Part shown: in pieces, positions 52,901 through 64,000 of the stretch
Numbering within the stretch: position 1 is the first letter of the stretch
Layout of the letters: the number at the start of each line of letters is the position of its first letter
DNA from: Membranipora membranacea
Taxonomy: Eukaryota; Bryozoa; Gymnolaemata; Cheilostomatida; Membraniporidae
DNA: 64,000 bases
NCBI GenBank assembly: GCA_914767715.1
Contig: OU612074.1
Location: forward strand, 17,966,062 to 18,030,061
Reading direction: 5' to 3'
Translations under genes and position numbers: made by a program
The notes under the pieces: model-generated
Told to the model about the DNA's origin: nothing
Database searches by the model: none
The model's input: only the letters and a program-made list of their open reading frames with translations

Positions 52901-55900
52901 AAATCACTTACCAAACACGCAATAGATTAAGCATTGCTAGAAAACTATTCAGTTGTGTATTTAACATGATATTATGATATTAAAGCAAATCTAACTTGTT
53001 TGAAGAAAGTCCACAGTACTTATCAATATACTATTTTATATTTAGGTGCCGAGGAGACTGCTCATATGAGTGGAACTCAGCCAATACACCAGAGTTCACA
53101 GGAGTCGATGTTACCAGCGGTACGTCAAAATACATTAAATTAATGGTAAAAAAATGATGGTCCAGCAATATCCTAAGAAAAAACATACAAGGAATCAAGT
53201 GTGCCCGCAGCAAACAAGCTGTGCTGTCTGCAATAAATTAATAGATTTCTATTGCCATAATTCCATATTGATATTTAGAGTGTGGAAATTTGTTTAGTTT
53301 AAGTTTACTTCGTCTCTTTACTTTCAAGTTGTGGAAGATTTAACTGGGCACTACTTTTCTGATTACAGGCGCCTTCGGAGATGAAATCGTTATTGAGGGA
53401 ACTGGATTCTCAGACACCGCCTCAGATAATATGGTCAAGGTCGGAACCGCTGACTGTGTGATCACAGCTGCCTCTGCCACTGAGATAACATGTACTCTCG
53501 GAAGTGGTGACCTAGGTATGTGGGGATAATCACTAATATTGACACAGTATCATGTTATTACTTCTGCTACTTCTTCTCATTAGCTCAATAGGAGTTGTCT
53601 GCTCGGTAATATTGATCAGACAACTCTTAATGAGTTTACGGCTTGTCATATTGTCTTCTGATGATTTGTGATATTAACTATTTTATTTGTTATGGTAGAA
53701 GAGTTGAAGTATTTTTGAAGTTTTTTAATAAGAAGTATTATTATGAATGAGATGAGGTATTATGTATTATTGTATTATATATTTGGTAGGTGATTTCGCT
53801 ATCGAAGTATACACACCAGAAGGATTAGCCTCTGATGATACCGGTACTGAGTTTACTTATGATGCTGCCTCTGTAGATTCTATCTCTCCTGATACTGGCA
53901 GTACAGCCGGTAAGAGATATATAAATGTTTCATTGTTTCTTTTTATTATATTATGATAAGAAAATGATTGATGTTTTTTGTACTCACAGTTTGATTCATA
54001 TAAATGTGATTATTATAACCTTCTTTGTTCATAAATGCACCAAAACATATATTCTGCTGGTAGAAATTGAAGAAATGTAGAAGTTGAAACTAGTAAATTG
54101 ACATTGATCGCGTTGGAGGCTGTCTGATTATGTTTGTACAACAAGCTATGATCAATATTTTACATGCTTCCTTATCACTACAAACCATAATACCTCACCC
54201 TATTATCATTTCTTCCCTCTCTAAGGTGGTACCCTGCTAGAGCTGACTGGTTCAGGTTTCGATGACTCTACAGTAGTAACAGTCGGAGATGTAGAGTGTA
54301 CCATCGTGTCACATAACTCTACCTCCATCTCGTGTATGACACCAGAGGGCGCTGATGGCACTGCTGAGGTAGCAGTCTCTGTCGGAGGCACCACAGCCAC
54401 ATCATCTGATGACTTTACATACGCTGCCGGCGATACTCCAGAGATTGATGACTTTGAGCCCGCAACTAGCTCCCCAGCTGGTAAGATTCCTCGCCAATCA
54501 ACAGTTACTGCAATATAGTACATCTAATCAGGTTTATGAGTTTAAAGATCTAAGTTTAAAATAGAAGTTCAGTTCCATTCAGAAGTATTTATTTGAGAGC
54601 AGTATTGTTTACACAGAATTGCAATTCCTTCTAAACACATTTTCCAAACGACTGGAGTTTAGAGGAATCATGACTTCAACAAGCAATACTTTAGGGGGGG
54701 GGGGACACATGAACAACCATAACTTACTCACTGAGAGCTAGCTGCCTGTGAACCATGGTTTTGATGAGCACTCCTCTAGGGGTGACACACTGACAATAAG
54801 ATTTTATTATTACTAAATCAATGCAGAGTGATATATATGATTCCTTTATGGCTGTAGGTGGCGAGACTCTAGTTGTATCCGGTAGTGCATTCGGAGGTGT
54901 GTATGAGGACGTGACCCTCTCTCTCATCTCCACTACTGGAGAGGAGATAATCCTCGTAATCAACGAGACATCTGCTGACACTGACAACCTGGAGGCAGTG
55001 CTACCCAGCCTACCCTCTGGAGAGTACAACGTCTCCGTAAGAGTAGATAATGTGGGATATGCAATCAGGTGTGTACTTAAAGTTATCTATTCCCAATCCC
55101 CTCCCCAGAGTACAAAGTGTCTAGTTTAAGTACTCAAACTCTGCACGGGTTTCTGTTGGTTGAATGCCCATATGAAAAACCTAGGCATAATTGGACCACT
55201 TAAGCAAAGGAGCCCTGCGCAACTTTTGTTTAACCTTAGTTGTAAATACAATTGGTTCTATCTTAGGTCCTCAAACCATGAACTAAATGTCCTTACGGAG
55301 AAACAAAATGGATCATGTAGAAGTGCACCTCGATTAATGTTTCATAAGTTTCAAGTTTATATTGTTGGAGATCTGCATTTTCGGACCAGATGTTTGAATC
55401 CAACAATATCATGTGTTACAATATCACATTCTCTGACCTCGTTGCAGGTTGTGCCATTCAATTATCAACCACTACCACAAACATGGGCAGAGAAGTAATT
55501 TTGCTATTTTTAAGATTCACAATTTAAGATCCTTATTTTTGACGATATGCTATGCATGCCAGATTTCAAAAGCAAGCAACATTTAACTCTCACGTAGAAC
55601 AATCTCTTATTATTCTAATATCAGACTTGACACCCCCCTGACTGTGTCTCTGAGAATGGACGCCATCTCTAAGACTAACGGTTCTATGGAGGGAGGTACC
55701 AGGCTCGTCATCGTCGGCGAGGGATTCGGCACTGACAGCGCCGCTGTAAGTTTCTCTGTCATATTATGTCACCTGCTGCGCCTCCTTCCGAAATGAAAGT
55801 TGTACTTACCAACTACTTAGCCTGGTCTCGCCCAATAGAATTGACCATAACTCAAATTCTACAGTACCGATTCAATCTTGAAATTGAATTTAATATGGTT

Positions 55901-58900
55901 TACCGTCCTTTTAATTCAATGTACGACAATTATCGTAGAGTCTTTCAGACATTTTCAACCATATTAAGAATGAAAAAACAAGTTTAATTGCATCAAATTA
56001 TCCTTGTTTATTATGATTCAGCACAATTTGCAAGATATCATCATTATATTATTATTGTGTTTTATTGTACTATATGTATTATTGTGTATTTTGGTGACAG
56101 GCCTCTGTGATGGTAGGAGAGTCTGAGTGTATGATAGAAGAGATACATGATACTAACATCACATGTTACACAGGAAGAGGAAGTAAGACTCATATCATCA
56201 GTAACCAGGGAACTGATCCTAGTAAGTCATACAACTATAACTATAGCTACAGTTAACTTGATCTTGTGAATCACAACTTGTCTTGACAACTTTTGGCTAC
56301 TAATGAACAAAAATTAAATTGTGTGACTAATATAGTTATTTATAGAGGTTTTCCAACAGCATACAGATAAGAAGGTTATTATGTGTAACTTGATAATCTC
56401 TCAAATTAAGTTTTTATAAGTCAATACAATTTTACTAGTTTCTACTAAAGCCAGTCACTACAAGTGACTTGTAATATCAATATTACTATCGAGCGAGAGT
56501 AGAACCAGCAAATGATAAATAAAACTTATGTAACTGTGTTGTAAGAATCATTTTTCCTTCGGTACAACCTCTGATGTAAGTTTTTATATATTACAGAGTT
56601 TGGACTGGGATACGCCTGGAAGCCAGCAGTAGTTGTGATCGCTGCTGGTGATATCGTCAGGTTCCAGTGGACGTCTCCTCCCTTCCTCAGCACTAATCTG
56701 TTCAGTGTGCAGCAGACTTTCTCCTCTGAAGCTAATTATAACGGTACAGGATTCAACAGCGGAAATCCTTCCCCTTCAGGTAGGTTGACCTTTCTCCCCA
56801 AAACCGGGTTTTTACTTAGTCAGGTTCTAGCTAGGTGATCACTAGTACACAAGAATGAAATAGAGAGATGTGCTCTTTCAACTTATGAGAGGATAGCCTG
56901 AACGATAGCGCAACATTAAGTTGATGTTTACATTTAATCAAGGGAATATATACCTCCAAATCCTTGTCCATGTTCACAGTTGATTGGATTTGGGAATCGA
57001 TGAAATACCGGCAGAACATTCTTGCAGACTTATTATAATTTCATTATAATAATTATTATACTTAATAAATATAGTTATTATTAATACTCATTATATTGGT
57101 ATAATACTCAGATTATAATAATTGGTAACTTCATGATAACATGCCAATTGATGGTCTGTTTTGCTATTACAGGATCGTTCGAGTTTCAGTTTAGTGATGT
57201 TGGTACATATTACTTCACCTCCGGTATCATCGGAGCCAACCAGGATATAGAACTGAGAGGAAAGATTAACGTCACAGAGAAGGTGCCAACCGCTGCCAAC
57301 GTAACTGTGACAGTCAGCGGACAGGATGCTAAACACAACGTCGGATCAGGTAACAATATACCTTATATATTGTGTATATGGTTTTGATATCATGGAATAA
57401 AATCTTATGGGATCAAAGAGGCAGAATGTAAACATGATGATTTAGTTGTATTTGTAAGATTGTTTGGATAAGTACCTTGCCATGTATATTTTTATTTAAT
57501 TTGTTTACTTTAATGATAAACAATCTTTGCTCCTGTGTTGGATTGGTGCATTTTGATTGAATGTTCCTTCACTTTAATATCCACCAAAGAAACTGAGAGT
57601 TCGATCAAATGCTATGTAATATCCACTTCGATGTACACGTAGGTATGTGTATAACTCTAATAATAATATACGGTTTATTTATCTGCAGGAGTATCTATCA
57701 CTGAGACTGTGGACTGCGCAGGAACTGGTTCTCCAATTGATGGGCGTTCAGAGACCGACCCGTCCTCTGGGTATGAGTTTGAGTTCCTTTACTCTACTCT
57801 ATCTACACCAACCTTCGAGTCTCTGGATGTGGTTCAGGGCTATATCGATACTGACATCACCATCACAGGAGAAGGTAACTTCAGTCTTCACCCAGAATAA
57901 CATAGGATGTATTCAGATTTGATTTCTTATATTTCTAGAATCATCATGCACAGAGAACTTGGTCTTGGCTCTGATTGGTCTGGTTTGAGGAGAAACAATG
58001 ACTGAATTCAACCAATGAGAGCCAACCCATTGGCTAATAGACTGTAGGCCATTTCATATCATATCAGTTGAATAAACCCAAAAAATTATCAACTTGTTTA
58101 TGGCTCATGACTATTATACTGTTATACAGGATTTTCGACCGAAGAGGCTTGCGATAATGAAGTAAGAATTGGAGAGTATACATGTGTACCCACTTCTCAG
58201 TCTGCTACTGAGATCGTATGTAACATGGACCCTGCTGAGTCACCTGATGTTGGAGTCAGTCTACCAGTCACTGTGAGTATGACTAATCAATCAATCAATG
58301 AGTGATTGAGTCGTTTTTATTATTGATCGGGTGGAATTTGTTCAATCAAGAAAGTTCTGAGTATCGGAGATTAACCGCAGGCAAAGGTGGTGTTATATCG
58401 ATTGATCTTATGTGGTAGTTCATTCAAAACCTTGAAAAGATTTTAGTCAACACAGCAAGGTTAAGGTAGTAACAATTATCCAAAACCATCTTGCTTATTT
58501 ACCTTGAGTTTCTTTTGACTGTAGGTACGAGTCAACAATCATGGTGACCCCGTGGTGTTCTCTGAGAATACAACCTTTGCCCTTCTGCCATCGATGACAT
58601 CAGTATCACCAAACAATGGCTCACTCAACGGTGGAACCATCGTCAACATAACAGGTTCTGGATTCGTCGGTAAGTTTTTACTTCCAACAACTTTTTTAAT
58701 CAAGTTATTGAGACACAACTCTCAAACAAACAGAGATATGATCAAAGAAATATTTAAATAAATCGAATTGGCAACTGACAAAAACTGATCATGCAACTTT
58801 TCATATTTTTTTATTTATTTATTGATTGAGGTTTTCTAAAATTTTATAATTAAAACAAATTAAAAATAACTTGTTGACCATATATATTGCAATATATAAG

Positions 58901-60492
58901 CAACCAGTTATTTTTATTCTGGTATATATGCATGTCTTCTGTATAGTTTGATACATGAATGACTAATTATCCATATTATGATTATAGGTGATGTCGAGGT
59001 CACAATGGGCTTTGCGTCATGTAACATCATATATCAGTCCTATGAGCTTATTACCTGCGAGACCGACGCGAACTCAGAGTCTAATAACACTGTAGTAGTG
59101 ACAGTGACTAACTCATATGACGCTGTACTTCCTGTCGAGTGTGACGGCGATGCCTGCTGGTTCCATTTCTCTCCTGATGCCACGCCTACACTCACTGCTC
59201 TCGAATCGCCAATAAGAGTAAGTCTCATATACATAAGCATATGTATATATGCATAAGCATATACATAATATATTATTGTAGAGAAGCATATGTTTATGCA
59301 TATACAAATTCAAAATTAAGTAGACATTTATATGATAATATGTTTCAATTGAGCATTGCGAAAATATTTACTTGTCCTCAGATGTATAGAGTTTAGGAGA
59401 TGTGTCCCAACTTATTGTATGGGTAGGTTGACGAAAGGTGTATTTTGCATATGCATGTCAAATATATTTCATCTTGTTTCCTTCACAGATCGATTCCGCA
59501 GAGACAGATTTGGTTATCAGCGGTACTGGATTGGGTGATGTTGTCGAAGACATCAGAGTAGAAGTGGGCGGAGTTGACTGTGTCGTTACTGGAGTGAAGG
59601 ACGATCAGGTTAACTGCACACTAGGACCTATGTCTGCCGGTGGTTATGATATCTTTGTCGACGTTGTCGGAAAAGGTAAATTCCTGATTTCAGTCACAAG
59701 ACGTAGGCTAGAGCATACAAAAGGTCACCTCGCGATTGGGCATTGTAGCTTGCGTCAACGAGGAAATGCGAAATTAGAAATACTTTTTTTACCATTAACC
59801 TTACCATTGTTTTAAAACTTCTCGTTTGTTTTAATAATATCATAACATCTCTTTGTCTCTGTAGGTTACGGTGAAGGAGCAAGAATTGCTTGTGTACTTG
59901 ATGTGGACAGCGTAACACCAGACTCAGGATCCGTGTACGGAGGTCAGGTCGTGACACTCGCCGGTATAGGATTCGATATGGAGGAGACTACTGTATCTCT
60001 GAATGGTGTTGACTGTGCAGTCAGCTTTGTCAATGAGACTCAGGTATGCCTGGTGTTCTCTCTAACTTCCACATATTGTTTGTAGAACTGAAGACCATGG
60101 TGTATCTGTGGGATATCTCTGGTAAATGTCTGGTATATCTGCAAAGTTCGACTGGGAAATTTAAGCGTCTTACAATATTTTAGACGCGAGGTTTTCAGTT
60201 TAAGACCAATGATTGTTGAAATTGATTGAATATAATGAACGTGAAAGATTATGTCAGAGTAAAGAACTGAATGGGAGGCAGTTTATTGATCGAAATGCAC
60301 AAATGAAAGCTTGCAGACTACAATTTTCTGAGATAATTTTGGGTAATATGTGCTTTTTGGTAGTGTATTTATAATTGTTCTAATAACTTAGAAGTAAGCG
60401 AAGGAAATGGGTAAATTCAATATTTTTCAATCAATCAATGAATCAATCAATGAATCAATCAATCAATCAATCAATCAATGAATCAATCAATG

Positions 60493-60527
<35 letters not shown>

Positions 60528-60528
60528 G

Positions 60529-60575
<47 letters not shown>

Positions 60576-63500
60576 GATTGCTCTGTACTCTGTAGGTTGT
60601 TTGTACAACAGGAGCCTCTGCTGCTATCGATGACTCAGTAGTAGAAGTGATTACAGATAGGCGAGATGACAACGATGGCGCTACATATTCTTATACTGAT
60701 GCTGCCACACCTTCTGTGAGTTACAATAGCGACAGAACGTAAACACTAATACTAAACGGAAACTTCACTTCACATGCCAAAATGGTTTTCACTCAAGAAT
60801 CTCTTGCTTGCTTTGTTCATATCAAAGTAGCAAATTGTTTACTTCAGTTATCAAAGATTAGCAATCAAATTTATTTTTGTTTTATATAAGTTGTTGGTTT
60901 ATTGAGCTGTTTATAATTCTTCGTGCTAGAAAAAATTTTACATGAAGTTTGAAGAACATTCAATATTACTCTAGGGAAGCAAATATTAACTGCAGTTTAA
61001 TTTTTCTGATTTTGTGGCAAGGGGCTTAATGTTGGCAAGCAAAGAATTCCGCTAGCAAAGCCTGTGCAAAAAACTGAAATTTTTCCTTTCCTCATGCGAA
61101 TATTTTACACCTCAATGGTATATAAAACTCCTTTTACTTATAAGCATAGCGTACATTGATATAACTGTTGGTTATATTTACAGATTGCCAGTATAGACCC
61201 AGTAGAAGGCTCTGAAGGTGATGAGGTCACCATTGAGGGAACTGGATTCTCTACAGATGATGCCGAAAATGTCGTTATGATTGGTTAGTTTTGGCGACCC
61301 AATTATTGCCTCATAGTTATACCTCAAATAATTTAATGAATTTTTATATACTATGATCATTCAATTACTTATTAAAGGAAGCTACCCTCAAAATATTGAT
61401 ATTTGGCAAACTCATATTTGTAGCCGAGTTGTCTCTTCGACTTGTTAACGTTTCACAAGAGGAGAAAACTTGTGATACGAAGCAGATAACTCACATACTT
61501 AAGCAGTTGTCTTCCTTTATAGAGACACGCATTACTATGATAATTTTCTGTGTTTGTGTAGGTATGGCTGAATGTACTGTGACTAGCTCAAGTGCTACAG
61601 AGATAGTTTGTGATCTGGGAGCCAGTGAGCCGGGCGCGGTAGCTGTAACCGTTAACGTAGCTGGATACGGTCTCTCTGACGGTGATACTGAGTTCACTTA
61701 TACATTTGACCCAAGCTCTGCCTCTCCAGATACTGGTAGGTTTTACTCAGCGGCTGGCAATAACTTATAATTACTGCGAAAATTACATGCAATTGCTTGT
61801 TGGTAGCCTATAATATCGCATCGAGTCTGATAAAAAATATTTGATCGGAGTCGTCAATTGATCATTCGGGACATTGCTGTAGTTTTCCTGCTGTGCTCAC
61901 TAGAACTCTTGGTAGCTGGAAATTAGAACTCCACATAGTTTTATGTGGACATTTGCCTACATCATTCTGCTGCAATATGATTTCAAACTACATGTCATAA
62001 GCATTCAGGGATCGGTTTGCATGGCTAGGTTTGGATGGAAGTTTTTCTAGAATTTAAGCTTAGTAAAGAATCCTTGCTTATATAAAGTCATAACTTACCT
62101 CTTCTAATCTATATGATCTCTAAAAGCTTACTCTTGTACATGGTTACAGGAAGTTTCGGAGGTAACCTGAATGTGACTGTAGCTGGATCTGGATTTGTCT
62201 CCACTCTGCAGGTCAGCGTGTGCGGCAGATCAGCTGTAGTCAGTGAGGTCGATTCCTCATCTGTAACCTTCCTCACTCCTGACTTCTCCGACTGTAAGTA
62301 ACATCAATCTTCATCTTTACCTACTGAATTATGTGTAGGCTGCCGAATGCATTCCTTGATTCCTCACTGATTACAGAACCGGTGTCTTGATAAAAACTTT
62401 CTTATGAGAGGTCACAGACAATTACTCTGATTGTCACCGATTCATTGCCAGAAGCTAGGGGTTATAGCTGACCCTTTTGAAAATTAAGAAGAAAAGTCGA
62501 GATTGAGTACTTACTTAGCAGTTGAATATCATCCTAATAATTTATAGCCCAATAGGTTTTTGGAAACACTGTATCCAGAAACTTAAATCTGGCCTACATT
62601 GTGATACTCATGATGCTTCACTGTGATATGTATTGACTGGTTCCTGTTATACCTACCTACACCTTAATAATTTGTTTGTAGTCTTCTCCGAGGGAACAAA
62701 GGCCTGTGATGTGAATGTCACAATTGGAGGTGAGACTAAGATAATGACTGATGCCTTCACTTATGAGGACTCCAGCACTCCTCAAGTAGATGAGATCTCA
62801 CCTACAAGAGGAGGAACAAAGGGAGGTACTCAGATCACCATCAGCGGATCCAACTTCGGGTAAGCTACAGTCAAAGCCTTAAGTGTAATGAATCACAAGG
62901 GTGTTGTTGCCATCACTCCATTTTCCTTGAGGTGTTTCGTAGTTGACGACTTTTAGGAACTAGTTTAACTGTCTCAATTGTCCAAGTTAATTGCAATGTA
63001 AACAACTGAATGTACCCAGAAATTGGAATGGTAAAGCGAATCACCAAGTGAATCTTATCCTTCAACTATATTGGAGACTTTGGAAATTTTACTGAATGAA
63101 AGTAGAGTACAGTAAGCAAACTTGTTGTTTTGTAATGATTTGTTGTTCCTAGTTTTTAACTTCATTTTTTATAATCTGCTCTCGCTTGTTTAGAGGTAAC
63201 AACGAGAACTCTGTGAGTGTTGCCGGAGCTGACTGTACCATTCTGTCTGAGTCAGATACTGAGATTGTATGTGAGACTAACGAGCCATACGCCGGCAGTC
63301 AGAGGACTAACGTACGAGTACAAGTCGAGGATGTGGGCGTGTCTACACTGGTAAGTGGAAGTGTCTCCTCTTGTAGTCATACATTGTGGAAGCATGTACC
63401 CCCTCTATTAGATAGTTTATTTTAAATGTGGAACTCTATGGAAAGTTTGCATTATGTTTTTACCGTCAAGAAAAGATGACAAACTGAAACTGCTGGTAGC

Positions 63501-63971
63501 TTCTATAGCTATAGCTATGTTAATGTGCTATGTGATTTCTTGGTGATTTTTTGCTATCCAAAAATTTTCACCAGTGCTAAAACATGCATTTTCTAACGTT
63601 CCAGGATAACACCGATTTCTGGTATGTGGATGCATGGTCATCTAACTTCACATGGGGTGGAGCAGCTCCCCCTGGTGAGGGAGAGTTTGTAGTTGTACCT
63701 CAGGGACAACTCTTGCTCCTGGACGAATCCACACCTGTACTGAAGATGATCCTAATTGATGGCGGAGAGCTTCTGTTCGACGAGCAGGACATCACTCTGA
63801 GGGCTGAGAACATCCTGATTGTAAAAGGGGGACGACTCACCGTCGGTACTGAGGAGCAACCATTCGAGCATAACGCTGTCATCGAGATGCACGGACAACT
63901 CAGAGCTAAGGAGCTGCCAATCTATGGAGCTAAGTGTCTAGCTGTCAGAGAGGGAGAACTCAACCTCCATG
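37971..63971 (+). CDS. PKHD1L1: Fibrocystin-L-like receptor with N-terminal kringle (5' part)
   Basis: Large surface or secreted protein of the polyductin/fibrocystin family, here reaching the first G8 domain; the rest lies right of the window. Forty-seven coding exons give about 2,364 residues. The first is 37971-38064, the second 39245-39318, the third 40371-40530, and the last visible is 63605-63971. Order (approximate residues): signal peptide 1-20; kringle 33-109; IPT/TIG 1-3 at 110-218, 219-350 and 350-416; PA14 417-585; linker to 1125; four IPT/TIG 1127-1440; cupredoxin-like 1475-1595; seven IPT/TIG 1640-2242; G8 from 2243. The IPT signature recurs (SISPAVGSIVGGQLITITG, SVSPNNGSLNGGTIVNITGS, EISPTRGGTKGGTQITISGS). 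Fourteen IPT units before G8 match the fibrocystin-L plan. Many introns are phase 1. The kringle is the unexpected part. PKHD1 itself is less likely, since fourteen IPT plus PA14 favour the L form. Confidence 0.93.
39245..40530 (+). other. Kringle domain exons of the fibrocystin-L-like gene
   Basis: Two exons (39245-39318 and 40371-40530) encode a complete kringle: first Cys in LCYSSHKGKEYSG, second in GGLTCQNW, third in SNYCRNPD, fourth in GGPWCNTG, fifth in PWQYCEV, sixth in KHC. The family signature NYCRNPDNKDGGPWC is intact. It is encoded after the signal peptide and in phase with the first IPT domain (WVDSVEPRLIG), so it belongs to the same reading frame. Kringles bind proteins or lysine-like ligands in other extracellular proteins; the ligand here is unknown. 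Confidence 0.88.
39830..40222. mobile_element. 393-bp hAT-like foldback element with 8-bp target duplication
   Basis: Nearly the whole element is one long inverted repeat: arms of about 190 bp beginning CATAGGACTGC and ending GCAGTCCTATG, with only a short centre near 40015-40035. It is flanked by the octamer GCTAAAAC on both sides (39822-39829 and 40223-40230), which fits hAT-type insertion. The arms contain a G-rich run and are almost identical, so insertion or arm copying is recent. It is inserted in the intron that separates the two kringle exons. A diverged relative is at 22448-22754. Confidence 0.8.
42984..43025. repeat. GATTGG hairpin, copy 1
   Basis: CTCTGATTGGTTG (42984-42996) pairs perfectly with CAACCAATCAGAG (43013-43025) around a 16-base loop containing GGAGAGAC. 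It lies in an intron of the fibrocystin-L-like gene. Two relatives in later introns share the arms. Confidence 0.6.
44280..46981 (+). other. PA14 domain exons of the fibrocystin-L-like gene
   Basis: Exons 44280-44365, 45767-45991, 46262-46369 and 46897-46981 encode the PA14 beta-barrel: GNRGVRNDYFND opening, then ATFWSDGGYWCEG, RGYFIPRQSGDYRFYVKSDD, VKLYLSSSEDEADKALIASS, RFTLEAGKAYYME and YISGEYGGYAGIYVGA. The SGDYRFYVKSDD strand with its Asp pair is the family hallmark. PA14 domains often bind glycans; the ligand here is not known. Confidence 0.85.
45555..45605. repeat. GATTGG hairpin, copy 2
   Basis: TTGGCTCTGATTGATTGGTT faces AACTAATGAGAGCCAA across a short loop containing GGAGAGACA, about 50 bp in all. 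Its arms and loop resemble the copy at 42984-43025. It lies in the intron before a PA14 exon. Confidence 0.55.
52671..52698. repeat. (CAT)n microsatellite
   Basis: A perfect run of about nine CAT units in an intron of the fibrocystin-L-like gene. Confidence 0.9.
52854..52883. mobile_element. 30-bp palindromic insertion with 8-bp target duplication
   Basis: The 30-bp insert starts CATAGACTTAATA and ends TATTAAGTCTATG around a TTAT centre, an exact inverted repeat. The octamer GCTCTGCA flanks both sides (52846-52853 and 52884-52891). Its termini match the insertion at 5903-5926, and the first five bases (CATAG) match the larger foldback elements. Confidence 0.65.
56597..57349 (+). other. Cupredoxin-like domain exons of the fibrocystin-L-like gene
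   Basis: Exons 56597-56779 and 57173-57349 encode a segment like plastocyanin-type folds: WKPAVVVIAAGDIVRFQW, then SVQQTFSS and FEFQFSDVGTYYFTSG. The expected copper-ligand His and Cys are absent (GTYYFTSG in place of a Cys-containing loop), so metal binding is unlikely. It interrupts the IPT series. The fold assignment is by pattern only. Confidence 0.6.
57965..58025. repeat. GATTGG hairpin, copy 3
   Basis: TTGGCTCTGATTGGTCTGGT on the left faces CAACCAATGAGAGCCAA on the right, about 61 bp overall. The outer nine bases (TTGGCTCTG and its partner) are shared with the copy at 45555-45605. Intronic. Confidence 0.55.
60428..60576. repeat. (AATC)n microsatellite next to a splice acceptor
   Basis: About 150 bp of AATC/AATG tetranucleotides that stop about 19 bases before the acceptor of exon 60596-60715. 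The run has TGAATCAA interruptions at regular spacing, which suggests a higher-order unit. It stays open in one frame (Asn-Gln-Ser-Ile repeats), a by-product of the unit rather than evidence of coding. Confidence 0.9.
63605..63971 (+). other. First G8 domain exon of the fibrocystin-L-like gene
   Basis: A 367-base exon, the largest in the window part of this gene. It encodes the start of a G8 domain: TDFWYVDAWSSNFTWGGAAP, GEGEFVVVPQGQLLLLDEST, PVLKMILIDGGELLFDEQDI, AENILIVKGGRLTVGTEEQP, then AVIEMHGQLRAKELPIYGAK. The WGG-P-GE pattern and the DGGEL and GGRL turns are typical of G8. It ends in phase 1 at GTGAGA, and the gene continues beyond the window. Confidence 0.88.
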
Positions 63972-64000
63972 GTGAGATATCAGATTAGACATGAGTGCAC

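Noticed and set aside
55160-55498. 112-codon open frame in a fibrocystin-L intron
   Set aside because: The flanking exons at 54858-55068 and 55625-55745 join in phase without it, and it has no IPT or other domain pattern.
60438-60641. Open frame with Asn-Gln-Ser-Ile repeats
   Set aside because: Product of the AATC microsatellite read in one frame; the true exon starts at 60596 in a different context.

Overview
This window is animal nuclear DNA. All six genes are split by GT-AG introns (mostly 0.2-2 kb), base composition is AT-rich, and the three recognisable proteins are metazoan: Rab geranylgeranyltransferase beta (RABGGTB), a TCP11-like protein (TCP11L1) and a giant fibrocystin-L-like receptor (PKHD1L1). 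The short introns, close gene spacing and many small non-autonomous transposons suggest an invertebrate with a compact genome. A sponge or another early-branching animal is my guess, but I cannot place the phylum from this sequence.

Layout, left to right: (1) about 20-2036, a long inverted-repeat element; (2) 2184-4368, the last three coding exons of RABGGTB, with earlier exons left of the window; (3) 6293-12756, an unrecognised secreted protein built from cassette exons with a Gly-Asn tetrapeptide rhythm (GNxx), one of which ends in a 14-copy tandem array that duplicates its 5' splice donor; (4) 14898-20432, a second unrecognised secreted Asn/Gly/Gln/Pro-rich protein with a short GNxx stretch, on the same strand; (5) 21932-23881 on the minus strand, a Ser/Thr-rich protein ending in two predicted membrane helices, whose open frame is interrupted by one TAG or by a short intron; (6) 25225-36697, a complete TCP11L1-like gene of 11 coding exons, with repeats in its 4.2-kb intron; (7) 37971-63971, the first 47 coding exons (about 2,364 residues) of a fibrocystin-L-like gene that runs off the right edge. 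Its order is signal peptide, kringle, three IPT/TIG, PA14, a long linker, four IPT/TIG, a cupredoxin-like domain, seven IPT/TIG and the first G8 domain.

The genes show no functional operon-like grouping. RABGGTB (prenylation of Rab GTPases), TCP11L1 and fibrocystin-L look like unrelated housekeeping or cell-surface genes. The two GNxx genes are adjacent, co-oriented and probably related. The most unusual features are the multiplied splice donor, the GNxx cassette exons, the kringle at the front of fibrocystin-L, and a set of CATAG-ended insertions. These range from 24 to 393 bp and three of the four have exact 8-bp target duplications, as expected for hAT-type transposition.

Exon borders come from reading frame, splice consensus and protein similarity by eye. 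No alignment or transcript data were available. Intron phases agree at every junction I list.
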